Assembly: GCA_965151315.1 (NCBI GenBank)
Contig: CBCTZG010000047.1
Span: 1-19,884 of the forward strand
Direction of reading: 5' to 3'
Origin: Avimonoglobus sp965151315
GTDB taxonomy: Bacteria; Bacillota; Clostridia; UBA1381
DNA length: 19,884 nt
Shown: positions 7,779 through 15,352 of the stretch, one piece after another
How positions within the stretch are numbered: position 1 is the stretch's first letter
Layout of the letters: every line of letters starts with the position of its first letter
Position numbers and translations under genes: made by a program
Notes under the pieces: generated by a model
Databases searched by the model: none
Seen by the model: only the letters and a program-made list of their open reading frames with translations
Told to the model about the DNA's origin: nothing

Positions 7779-9468
7779 CGTCTTTACCTCCTGTCAGCAT
7801 ATAAATGATCCTTGCCGCCTGCGCCCGGGTCGCCGGGTCACCTGGGGCGAAACTGCCGTCCTCCATACCGCTGATTACACCAGCGTCCCGCATAGCATAT
7901 ACCGCGGGTTTGGCGTATTGCGCGATCAAACTGTCATCCGTAAATAAAGTCTCGGCCGGTCCGCCCGCTTCCATTCCAGAAGCCCGGAAGGCCATGGCCG
8001 CCATTTCTTCCCGGGTCAGTTCCCTGCCGATGCCGAAGCTTCCGTCAGCATACCCGCTGGCGATTCCCGCCTGCCGGGCGCTGGCAAGGTACGGCGCGTA
8101 CCAGGCTGTTTTGTCCCCATCCGTAAAGGTGTATTCTGCTGCCGCATCCAGTAAATCATAGGCAGATACCAGCATTTTAATAAATTCTTCCCGCTTGATA
8201 TGGATCCCGGGGCCAAACGTTCCATCCCCATAGCCCGATACAATGCCTTGGTCATACAAGGCGTAAATCGCCTCCTGCGCCCATTCCGCGCCGTCCAGAT
8301 CGGAAAACGCCTCTGCCGGTTGTTCCGGCTTCTGTGTGGGGACGGGGGACGGCGTTGGTGTGGCAGCAGGCGGCCGATAGCCTACAGAACTGCTGCCGCC
8401 GCCACCTGTTCCGCTGTTTTTCGGCGGTTCCGTCTTTCCCGGCGAAAGTGTTTGTTCCCGCTGCGCATAAGCATCCTGAACCGCCTTTACAGTGGTAAAA
8501 CCCTTCCCGGCTAAGGCCTTGTTCATCTCCAGGGTGTTTTCCCGGTATACCTGGCTGGTCGTACTCAGTGCGAACACATCTGTATAATCCTCCAGTACCT
8601 TGGTAATTCCCTCCCGGGTACTGTTATTCAGCGCCGCCAGCGCCAACGAATCCCGGAATACGGTCAGCAGCTCCTGATGCACGTCCGCAGAGTCGGAAGC
8701 CGGTTTCTGATTCTTCACCATCAGTTCTGCCACGTCCGCCGTGTATTTTTCGTAATCCGCATTGGTTACAAGCCCAGCAGCCGCGCCATACTTTTCAATA
8801 GCAGCCGGTTTTTCGTCTTGCGCCGCGTCTAAAATCATACCAATGCTCTGGGCCAGAGGATAGGTTTGATGGATCTGCGAAAGCGTGTCAAATTCCCCAT
8901 CGAAATCTGTATTTTTCAATGACAACAGCGCTGTGCCCACTGTATTGCTGTATTCCTCTGTAATATCAATCCCGTATACATCTGCATATTGCGCCAGCAC
9001 ACCGTCAATCGTGCCCTTGCCTGCGGCGTTTACCGCCGCCATCGCCGCGGCGGTCAGATCCGCGTCGGCGTAAAACACCAGATCCTGCCGGTCCTCTATG
9101 GGAACGGCCCCTTGGTCTTCCATCGCAAACACGTCGCCGGCCGTTACCAGATACCATGCGCTGGGAAGGTTTTCGGGCAGATGGATCGTAATCCTGTATG
9201 TGCCGTCGGTATAAACGGCCTCACCCATTCCCACTAGGTTTTCACCAATATTTTCCGGAGTAAGCATATCTGACGTAAACCCTTTGCTGTCCCCTGCCAG
9301 CACATACACAACAATTGGGTCTGTACCGGCCTCCGGCGCGGTGATTTCTGCCGTCACAATGTTCTTCTGGCTGTCACAGAAGGCTTCTATATCCATATCC
9401 TGGGCCGCTGCGGGGAAACTGCCAAACAGCAGTCCAATGGCGGCAATTATACTCGTCATTTTCTTCAT
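7771..9468 (-). CDS. SLH-anchored surface protein with helical middle and Pro/Thr linker, function unknown
   Basis: ATG at 9466-9468 follows GGAGGG with good spacing; 565 residues. Signal peptide at 1-22 (MKKMTSIIAAIGLLFGSFPAAA). Residues 24-125 look like an Ig-like beta-sandwich. Residues 130-340 are alanine-rich and mostly helical, with no family I recognise. Residues 342-387 are a flexible linker (NSGTGGGGSSS, then TPTPSPVPTQKPEQPAE), typical of a wall-spanning spacer. Three well-formed SLH domains follow at 388-435, 447-495 and 509-558, with IVSGYGDGTFGP, IASGYADGSFGIG and VISGMEDGSFAPG and with IKREE, LTREE and ATRAQ motifs. It starts 22 bases after the SLH glycosidase and ends overlapping the next SLH gene by 8 bases. 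It has no visible carbohydrate-binding or catalytic module, so it may present or organise partner proteins on the S-layer; this is inference. Confidence 0.85.
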   Translation of the reverse strand: MKKMTSIIAAIGLLFGSFPAAAQDMDIEAFCDSQKNIVTAEITAPEAGTDPIVVYVLAGDSKGFTSDMLTPENIGENLVGMGEAVYTDGTYRITIHLPENLPSAWYLVTAGDVFAMEDQGAVPIEDRQDLVFYADADLTAAAMAAVNAAGKGTIDGVLAQYADVYGIDITEEYSNTVGTALLSLKNTDFDGEFDTLSQIHQTYPLAQSIGMILDAAQDEKPAAIEKYGAAAGLVTNADYEKYTADVAELMVKNQKPASDSADVHQELLTVFRDSLALAALNNSTREGITKVLEDYTDVFALSTTSQVYRENTLEMNKALAGKGFTTVKAVQDAYAQREQTLSPGKTEPPKNSGTGGGGSSSVGYRPPAATPTPSPVPTQKPEQPAEAFSDLDGAEWAQEAIYALYDQGIVSGYGDGTFGPGIHIKREEFIKMLVSAYDLLDAAAEYTFTDGDKTAWYAPYLASARQAGIASGYADGSFGIGRELTREEMAAMAFRASGMEAGGPAETLFTDDSLIAQYAKPAVYAMRDAGVISGMEDGSFAPGDPATRAQAARIIYMLTGGKDGE

Positions 9469-9490
9469 GTATACCCTCCGATCCTTCCCG

Positions 9491-12400
9491 TCACTTTCCT
9501 TTTACCTGCAAAAGCCTGCGGATAATCACCACTGCCTGGGCTCGGGTGGCGTTATTTGCCGGGGCAAAGCTTCCGTCGTCCATTCCGTACATAACCCCAG
9601 CCTGGCTCACAGCCTGGACTGCTGCCGGATCTGTAATTTCAGCCTGATCCGTATATACCGAAAGATCAAAGGCTGGCTGCTCTATATCCATTACCAGCGC
9701 CGCCACCTGTGCCATTTCCTGCCGGGTAACCGGCCTGTCTGCTTCTTCCAAAAATTCCGCCGGCAGAATCCCCTGCTCCCAAGCGGTCTGCATCGTATCG
9801 GCGTACCAGGCCGTTTTGTCAATACCGGCTGCATCCCGGTATGGTACGGTCTCATATCCCATTCCCCGTACAATTAACGCTACATATTCAGCACGGGTAA
9901 TATCCCGCTCCGGTGCAAAACAATTCCCCCCTACGCCGCTGGCGATCCCCTGCCGCCGCATTGCCTCTACGTCGCTCTGGGCCCAATGCCCTTCCATATC
10001 GGCAAAACCCGCTTGGGGTACTGATTCTTCCGTCAGGTTTTCCAAATGTGACACATCCGTTACGCCCAGCTCCTCCGCGTATTTGATATACTGCACCTCA
10101 TTGAGCTTGCCGTCCGGTACCTGCATATTGTCAGAGGCGATAATATAAAACTCGCCGTCCTTCAGGGCCCACGGCTTGCCATCCTCCGTGGTTTTTAATA
10201 CCGTAGAGGTTGGGGTGGGTTTTAATATCTGTACGGTTTCATCCTCGGAAATAGCGACCTTCTCCGCTGTATAATACCGGTCGATTTCCGGAATGGCGCC
10301 TAAATCGTTCCGGTGGCCAATAATGCAGACCCGTTTGTCCACAGGCTGGTTCTGCAAAAGCGCCGACACATCCGGCCCAAAAATGGTAGAATAGGGGCCG
10401 TCCTGAATATTGATGAAAAGCAGCCTGGAATCTACATACACGTCATTGGTCTGCACGATATTTTTCGGCGCCTGGGCGTCGTAGGTCAGGAACTTGAAAT
10501 TCATGGTGTCGTCCTGGAGCTGTACGCAGCCCCGTTCATTGTACGGATACCACCAGTTCATCCCCGCCGGGTAATACGCAAAGGTCTCCTCCAGATATTT
10601 TTTAGACGCAATTTCCTTCCGCCGTTCATCCGTGACATTGCGTACATACTCGCTCATATATTCCATCGGCTTCTGAAGGTGGATCTGCGAATAAATCTGC
10701 TCAAAGCCCTTATCAAACCGGTCGCACAGCAGGAAATCATAAAAGCCCTTTGCGCCGCCGGCCAGCAGGCTGTCCATATGCTGGTTTAAGGATTCCTGGT
10801 CCGGATAGCCGAACAAATCCCCGCCGTATTTATGCATAATATCTTCGGAGGTATTCGTTTCCGTCACAATTGTCCAGCCAGTACGCGCAAACTGCGCCAC
10901 CTCGCTGGTGGCTGTGCCCACCAGGCCCTTGGCCCGGTTATACGCGCCATAAGCCTCCGATCCCATACCATCAAAGCCGCCCTTGATCTGGGGATTGATA
11001 AAATATCTTCTCTGCACACTGCAATGCTTGTAAATCACCGGCAGATCTGTATATTTCTTGACACAGTCCGCCGCCTTGATATTGACCTGCAGGAATAAAT
11101 CATCCCGGCCGTCCAAATAGTCATTCCAGGATACGCCTAAATGCGTATCCATCCGATTCGCTTCTCCGGTATTCATATGCACATACACAGTGAAGGAATC
11201 GTTATTCTCATCCTTGGGCGCGGTATAAACCGGAATATATAATGCCGCGTCCTGAAAAGAGGCAATCGGCTTTTCTGTTTTCCATGCCGCGTTCAGCTTG
11301 TCAACGGTACCATACTTAGTTTCCAGCCAGCCGGCATACTGCTGGTTGAAGCTATCATTGGCAAACCGTGCAGATTCATAATTGTTGTAGATACCCAGTT
11401 CGTTCTTTGTCGGGTCTACAAATAGGCGGAAATGGGAACCGCACCGGAGCTTGGACGAAAATTTTTCAATTTCCGCGTAGTACTGCTCTGCGTCGTCAAA
11501 AAAGTTCAAGGGTTCTCCCCAGGTCTGCAGAACATTCGGCGTAAAATATACCGAGCAGCTGCGTCCCGCCGGGATAGTCACGTTAGCGCCGTAAACCAGA
11601 TTCCCATCGGCGTCCAGCTTCAGCGTTCCCTTCCCGCTGTCCACAACACTGCCGTCAGCCGGATCGATCACTGTATACAGCGAATCTACCGCGTCCATGA
11701 AAATCTGGCTGAAATCCTTTGTGGATGTCACGCTGACCTCCCCGCTCTGGGTCACATTATGGACGACAAATGGGTCTACCTTGTCCGTAGCGTGGGGGTA
11801 GTATGCCTTGGTAGGCGTCTGGGTCACGCCGGGGTTAATCTGCAGGCCGTAGTTCCAGCCCCGGTCCTCCAAAATATCCAGAAGATACTGCCATGCCCAT
11901 ACCGGCACGGAATTCCCCGACCGGACCGGATTGATATATAAATCCTTGACACCCCGCTTTTCAAACTCCGCCAAATCCTTTAAATCCTGCTCTAAGTTTG
12001 CCTTATTGGCCGCCTGGTCGTCGCTGTAGGCGGAAATATATAAGAAGACAAACATACCGCCCATGGGAATATACGGTTCCCCGCTGTAAATTGCCGTTCC
12101 CGTTTGATCCACATACCAGAAAATCTCTTTCCCGTCCCGATAGGCCGTATAACTGCCGTTGGACAAAGGCTTATAATACTTGACCCGGACCGGGTTCGCG
12201 CCGCTGGTGGTTACCTTTGGGCGCTCTGTCTGGGTCGTTTTATACTGATGGATCCCCACCTGCACATCATAACTATCGTCCGGAAGGTCTTCGTCCTGTA
12301 CAACATTTAACGTAATGGTTTCGGCGTCCTGATCCAGCTTGGCTTCGCCCTCCATGACCTTATAGAGGATATCGTCCTTCCATAAGGCCACATAGCCTGT

Positions 12401-13465
12401 GGTATCAAAATCCAATTCCTTTCCCCACTTGACATCTGCCGTCACCTGGAAACGCTTGCCCTTTTCAATGGCCGCTGGGGCCACAACATTGGAAATTTCT
12501 GCTGTGTACGGCGTCACTTCTACCTGGGTTTGCCCGTTGTCTACAGTGATTTCCCCCACAACGGCATAGTCGGAGCCATCCGCATATGGAATCCCGTCTA
12601 ACCCAGTCCGCACCTCATACCTGCCGCTGGGCGCGTTAAACGGCACTGTCAGGCTTAGGGTATCCATATATTCCTGGCCAATGGCCCGCTGCGCCAACGG
12701 GGTAGACATATCCCCCGTGGCACGGCATACATCCTCATCCTGATATACCAGGGATACAAATAGCTTTGGGCTGCCGGCAGTCCGCTGGGCGCTCCGGTTT
12801 CCCACAGTCACCTCCACCGTTTCCTCCGGGCGGACTGTCTGGGCGGATACGCTGCCGGAGACATAGCTCACCTGGATGCTGGATTTGTCAAAGGGTCTGG
12901 TCGTGGTATCTACCGGGACAAATCCCCAATCTGCCGGCACGACCAAAACCGTGTCCAGCACATCATACGCAAAATCGTTCTGAGGGCGTTTTTTATCTAC
13001 CATAAATTCCAAGGTGTGTACGCCTCTATCTAGCTGGGCAGTAGTCAGCTTATGCCAGCCAATGCCCACGCCCCGTACGCCTGCAACCACATAGCAGGTG
13101 CTGATGTAGTCCGCCGCAGTGTCGGCCTGGTATTCCTCTTCCCCGTCCAGCCTCCATTTATGGCTGGATGACCAGCCGGAGGTGCCCGGTGTGCCTAGAA
13201 TATAGATATCATAATTATCCGCGTTGCTCAGCGTAAAATTTACGGCCACCCGATGGTCTACCGGTTCCGTTTCCGAATCCAGAGTCAGGGACGCGCCGCC
13301 GGACGCGTTAACATCCGTAGCTGTTTTATAGTCGCCGCTGATAACCGTACTGGAAGTTTCGCATTCGATCCAGGCGTATTGTATCCCTCTGGCCCCCTGT
13401 ACCGGGACGCCGGCAATACCCAGGATCACGGAAAGCGACAAAACAAGCGATAAGAATTTCCGCAT
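9491..13465 (-). CDS. SLH-anchored putative clan GH-A glycoside hydrolase with N-terminal CBM35-like module
   Basis: ATG at 13463-13465 follows AAAGGAGAGG; 1324 residues. Signal peptide at 1-24. In order: CBM35-like module at about 28-182 (YAWIECETS, ASGGASL, YDIYILGTPGT, LDTVLVVPADWGF), Ig-like beta regions at about 195-430, and a TIM-barrel-like region at about 460-940 that opens with GEPYIPMGGMF and contains AGWLETKYGTVDKLNAAWK, reminiscent of GH42-type enzymes. Candidate acid/base is Glu689 in TKNELGIYNNYESAR and candidate nucleophile is Glu869 in VTETNT; both are kept in the paralogue at 1454-5143. A beta-rich segment (about 560-645) interrupts the barrel. After the barrel comes a further domain shared with the paralogue (about 1010-1115). 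Three SLH domains close it at 1153-1203, 1208-1260 and 1271-1320 (ITRAE, VTRQE, ATRAQ). The gene follows its neighbour by 17 bases. Exact GH family and substrate are not recognised. Confidence 0.85.
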   Translation of the reverse strand: MRKFLSLVLSLSVILGIAGVPVQGARGIQYAWIECETSSTVISGDYKTATDVNASGGASLTLDSETEPVDHRVAVNFTLSNADNYDIYILGTPGTSGWSSSHKWRLDGEEEYQADTAADYISTCYVVAGVRGVGIGWHKLTTAQLDRGVHTLEFMVDKKRPQNDFAYDVLDTVLVVPADWGFVPVDTTTRPFDKSSIQVSYVSGSVSAQTVRPEETVEVTVGNRSAQRTAGSPKLFVSLVYQDEDVCRATGDMSTPLAQRAIGQEYMDTLSLTVPFNAPSGRYEVRTGLDGIPYADGSDYAVVGEITVDNGQTQVEVTPYTAEISNVVAPAAIEKGKRFQVTADVKWGKELDFDTTGYVALWKDDILYKVMEGEAKLDQDAETITLNVVQDEDLPDDSYDVQVGIHQYKTTQTERPKVTTSGANPVRVKYYKPLSNGSYTAYRDGKEIFWYVDQTGTAIYSGEPYIPMGGMFVFLYISAYSDDQAANKANLEQDLKDLAEFEKRGVKDLYINPVRSGNSVPVWAWQYLLDILEDRGWNYGLQINPGVTQTPTKAYYPHATDKVDPFVVHNVTQSGEVSVTSTKDFSQIFMDAVDSLYTVIDPADGSVVDSGKGTLKLDADGNLVYGANVTIPAGRSCSVYFTPNVLQTWGEPLNFFDDAEQYYAEIEKFSSKLRCGSHFRLFVDPTKNELGIYNNYESARFANDSFNQQYAGWLETKYGTVDKLNAAWKTEKPIASFQDAALYIPVYTAPKDENNDSFTVYVHMNTGEANRMDTHLGVSWNDYLDGRDDLFLQVNIKAADCVKKYTDLPVIYKHCSVQRRYFINPQIKGGFDGMGSEAYGAYNRAKGLVGTATSEVAQFARTGWTIVTETNTSEDIMHKYGGDLFGYPDQESLNQHMDSLLAGGAKGFYDFLLCDRFDKGFEQIYSQIHLQKPMEYMSEYVRNVTDERRKEIASKKYLEETFAYYPAGMNWWYPYNERGCVQLQDDTMNFKFLTYDAQAPKNIVQTNDVYVDSRLLFINIQDGPYSTIFGPDVSALLQNQPVDKRVCIIGHRNDLGAIPEIDRYYTAEKVAISEDETVQILKPTPTSTVLKTTEDGKPWALKDGEFYIIASDNMQVPDGKLNEVQYIKYAEELGVTDVSHLENLTEESVPQAGFADMEGHWAQSDVEAMRRQGIASGVGGNCFAPERDITRAEYVALIVRGMGYETVPYRDAAGIDKTAWYADTMQTAWEQGILPAEFLEEADRPVTRQEMAQVAALVMDIEQPAFDLSVYTDQAEITDPAAVQAVSQAGVMYGMDDGSFAPANNATRAQAVVIIRRLLQVKGK

Positions 13466-13482
13466 ACTGCCTCTCCTTTCAT

Positions 13483-15255
13483 TTATTGAATCACTAAGGT
13501 TTCCGCCAGCTGATTAGCAAGCATAAAATCATTCAGCAGATAGACCCGCAGCGTATATCCCGCCGCATAATCCGCCGCCGGCAGCGCTGTGCTGATTTTT
13601 TGTGCTTCAGGCGTCACCGCCTGCTGTTCCATGGCCGCTCCGGCAATAGCCCCGGTTTCATCATATACGACGGCGATCAGCGCCGCCCTGCCGTCTACCG
13701 GGCAGTCTGCGCCGGCGTTCAGGCGGATCGTCGCTTCTGCCGTGTAGCCTGCTCCGTCCGCAAGCGTTTGGACTGGCTGGCCTGCGGCGTCAAATACTCC
13801 GAAGTTTGTTATATTGTATTTGGGATGCTTTAATACCGTCATTTCTACCGGCAGGCTGCTTTGTACGCCGCCAAAGGTAGTTTCAATATAAAATTGGAAT
13901 GTTATATCCTCTCCTGTGAAATCCGGCCGGGTCACCTGTCCTTGATCAGACATAACTTCCGGCGCACCGGAACGGAAGGTTACGGTACTGCCGATGGGGG
14001 TAAGCGGCTTATCCGGCAAATCAAGATCCGCTTCTATTGCCGTATAATCGCCGCTAAAATATGTTTTTTCTATATATTGGGCGTCCAGCCGGGCGGCGTC
14101 ATACGCTGGGAAGCGGTCTGGAGCTTCCGGGTCTGCCGGCGGCGACCACTGATACTCTGAAGGGATAATGGCCGCGCAGTCTGCCCATGTAACAAATGTG
14201 TTTTCCGCACCGGCCAGGGTCCGATAGCGATAAGCCAAATTCAGAGTATGCGTCCCGGCCTCGATTTCCCGGGTATCCAGCTTCTGCCAGTACATAGGGA
14301 TATTGCTGTCCCCGCCGGTGCTGTTCATAATTGTGACGCTGTCCGCTTGGGCCGCATGGCTCCGCTGGTCTGGATCTGTGGTGTCGGCCGGCTGGTCGAT
14401 ATTCCACCACATACCAGATAAATGGGTGGCCTCCGCAGTTGCCTCACAGCCCAAATACCAAATATCATATTCCGCAGTTTGATCCAGGGTAAAGGTATAT
14501 GTAAACTGTTCTTCCCCTGTTTCATTTTGCAGATTATATGCATACAGCATCTTTCCGCCGCTGGCCTCGCCGGACTCTGCCGTAGCAAAGCATACATCCT
14601 GGTTTTCATAATCCTCCAATTCGATCCAGCTCAGAGCCCGGGGCGGAGCTGCCGGCCTGTCCAGGTTTTCGCCCGGCATCCAGGCAAAGGTCTCCGGAAC
14701 CACCACCAGACAGTCTATCATGGATAAATAGCTCCTGGTACCGGTTGTCGCTTTTGAATCTATAATATAGGAAAAAACATTATCGCCTGCCGGCAGCGCT
14801 TCTCCCGCCGCCACCCGGTTCCACTGGATATTCTGCCGGACAGTCTGCTGTATGCCGCCTACCTGTACCGGCATGCTATGTTCATAAACGATGCTGTTTG
14901 TCTCCCCGGTGGAAGAATAGCGAACAGGCTCGCTGCCGTTGATGCTCCATTTAAATTTGGAAACAGCCGTAGACGTCCCCGGGCAGGATAAAATCCAAAT
15001 ATCATACCGCCCGGCCTGCTCCAGCGTAAACGTCATATCCAAAAAATACGCGTCATCCGCCGGCGCGGCGGCCTGGTATATGCAGGCCAGGCTTCCGCCG
15101 CTGGCCTGTGGATTTTGTGCCGGAAGAAAGCCTTCTCCCGCCATATCCTCCGCTTCTACCCAGCAATATCCGGTTTCTTGGGCCTGTACCGCCGGAAGCG
15201 CCGCCGGCAGAAGCATTGCGATAATCATTAAAACCTCAATGATCCGTTTTCCCAT
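13483..15255 (-). CDS. Secreted protein with two CBM35-like modules, an aBig-type Ig domain and a C-terminal Ig-like domain
   Basis: ATG at 15253-15255 follows GGAAGGGAG; 590 residues. Signal peptide at 1-25 (hydrophobic core VLMIIAMLLPAAL, cleavage after VQA). Module one at about 28-193 has YCWVEAEDM, ASGGS, YDIWILSCPGT and IDCLVVVPETFAW. Module two at about 207-371 has LSWIELEDYE, ASGGK, YDIWYLGCEA and ADCAAIIPSEYQW. Residues 388-474 match the atrophied bacterial Ig pattern (DLPDKPLTPIGSTVTF, then GQVTRPDFTGEDITFQF). A last beta domain (478-590) ends in VYLLNDF, like the hydrophobic C-terminal tails of many clostridial surface proteins. No SLH, LPXTG or catalytic domain is seen. It is the first gene of the surface operon and lies 97 bases after the response regulator, with a likely promoter in between. 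Its probable job is glycan binding outside the cell; how it stays on the surface is unclear. Confidence 0.83.
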   Translation of the reverse strand: MGKRIIEVLMIIAMLLPAALPAVQAQETGYCWVEAEDMAGEGFLPAQNPQASGGSLACIYQAAAPADDAYFLDMTFTLEQAGRYDIWILSCPGTSTAVSKFKWSINGSEPVRYSSTGETNSIVYEHSMPVQVGGIQQTVRQNIQWNRVAAGEALPAGDNVFSYIIDSKATTGTRSYLSMIDCLVVVPETFAWMPGENLDRPAAPPRALSWIELEDYENQDVCFATAESGEASGGKMLYAYNLQNETGEEQFTYTFTLDQTAEYDIWYLGCEATAEATHLSGMWWNIDQPADTTDPDQRSHAAQADSVTIMNSTGGDSNIPMYWQKLDTREIEAGTHTLNLAYRYRTLAGAENTFVTWADCAAIIPSEYQWSPPADPEAPDRFPAYDAARLDAQYIEKTYFSGDYTAIEADLDLPDKPLTPIGSTVTFRSGAPEVMSDQGQVTRPDFTGEDITFQFYIETTFGGVQSSLPVEMTVLKHPKYNITNFGVFDAAGQPVQTLADGAGYTAEATIRLNAGADCPVDGRAALIAVVYDETGAIAGAAMEQQAVTPEAQKISTALPAADYAAGYTLRVYLLNDFMLANQLAETLVIQ

Positions 15256-15352
15256 CGTAAAACTCCCTTCCGCGTTTTAACACACATCAAAACCATTTTC
15301 TTCCCTAATTGTATGCTGATTTCTAGTTTTTGTACAGGAGGTAAATTTTTAT
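15256..15352. other. 97-bp intergenic region between regulator gene and surface operon
   Basis: It holds the promoter candidate at 15308-15336 and the ribosome binding site of the first surface gene. It has no hairpin terminator and no small gene that I can support. Confidence 0.6.
15308..15336 (-). promoter_or_regulatory. Likely sigma-A-type promoter for the surface operon
   Basis: On the minus strand TGTACA (15331-15336) and TACAAT (15308-15313) are separated by 17 bases. The -10 matches five of six consensus positions and the -35 four of six. Transcription would begin near 15301, leaving a leader of about 45 bases before the ATG at 15255. A weak -35 fits a promoter that needs an activator such as the adjacent AraC-type regulator, but no direct-repeat binding site was established. 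No terminator is seen between the regulator gene and this promoter, so read-through is also possible. Confidence 0.5.

Noticed and set aside
9284..9877. Plus-strand open frame of 197 codons
   Set aside because: It runs antisense across the junction of two well-supported minus-strand genes, has no signal or domain I recognise, and its codons mirror those of the real genes.
1..15255. Cellulosome (cohesin/dockerin) explanation
   Set aside because: No duplicated dockerin motif or cohesin domain is visible; anchoring is by SLH domains, and the DNDGDG and EF-hand-like loops are single.
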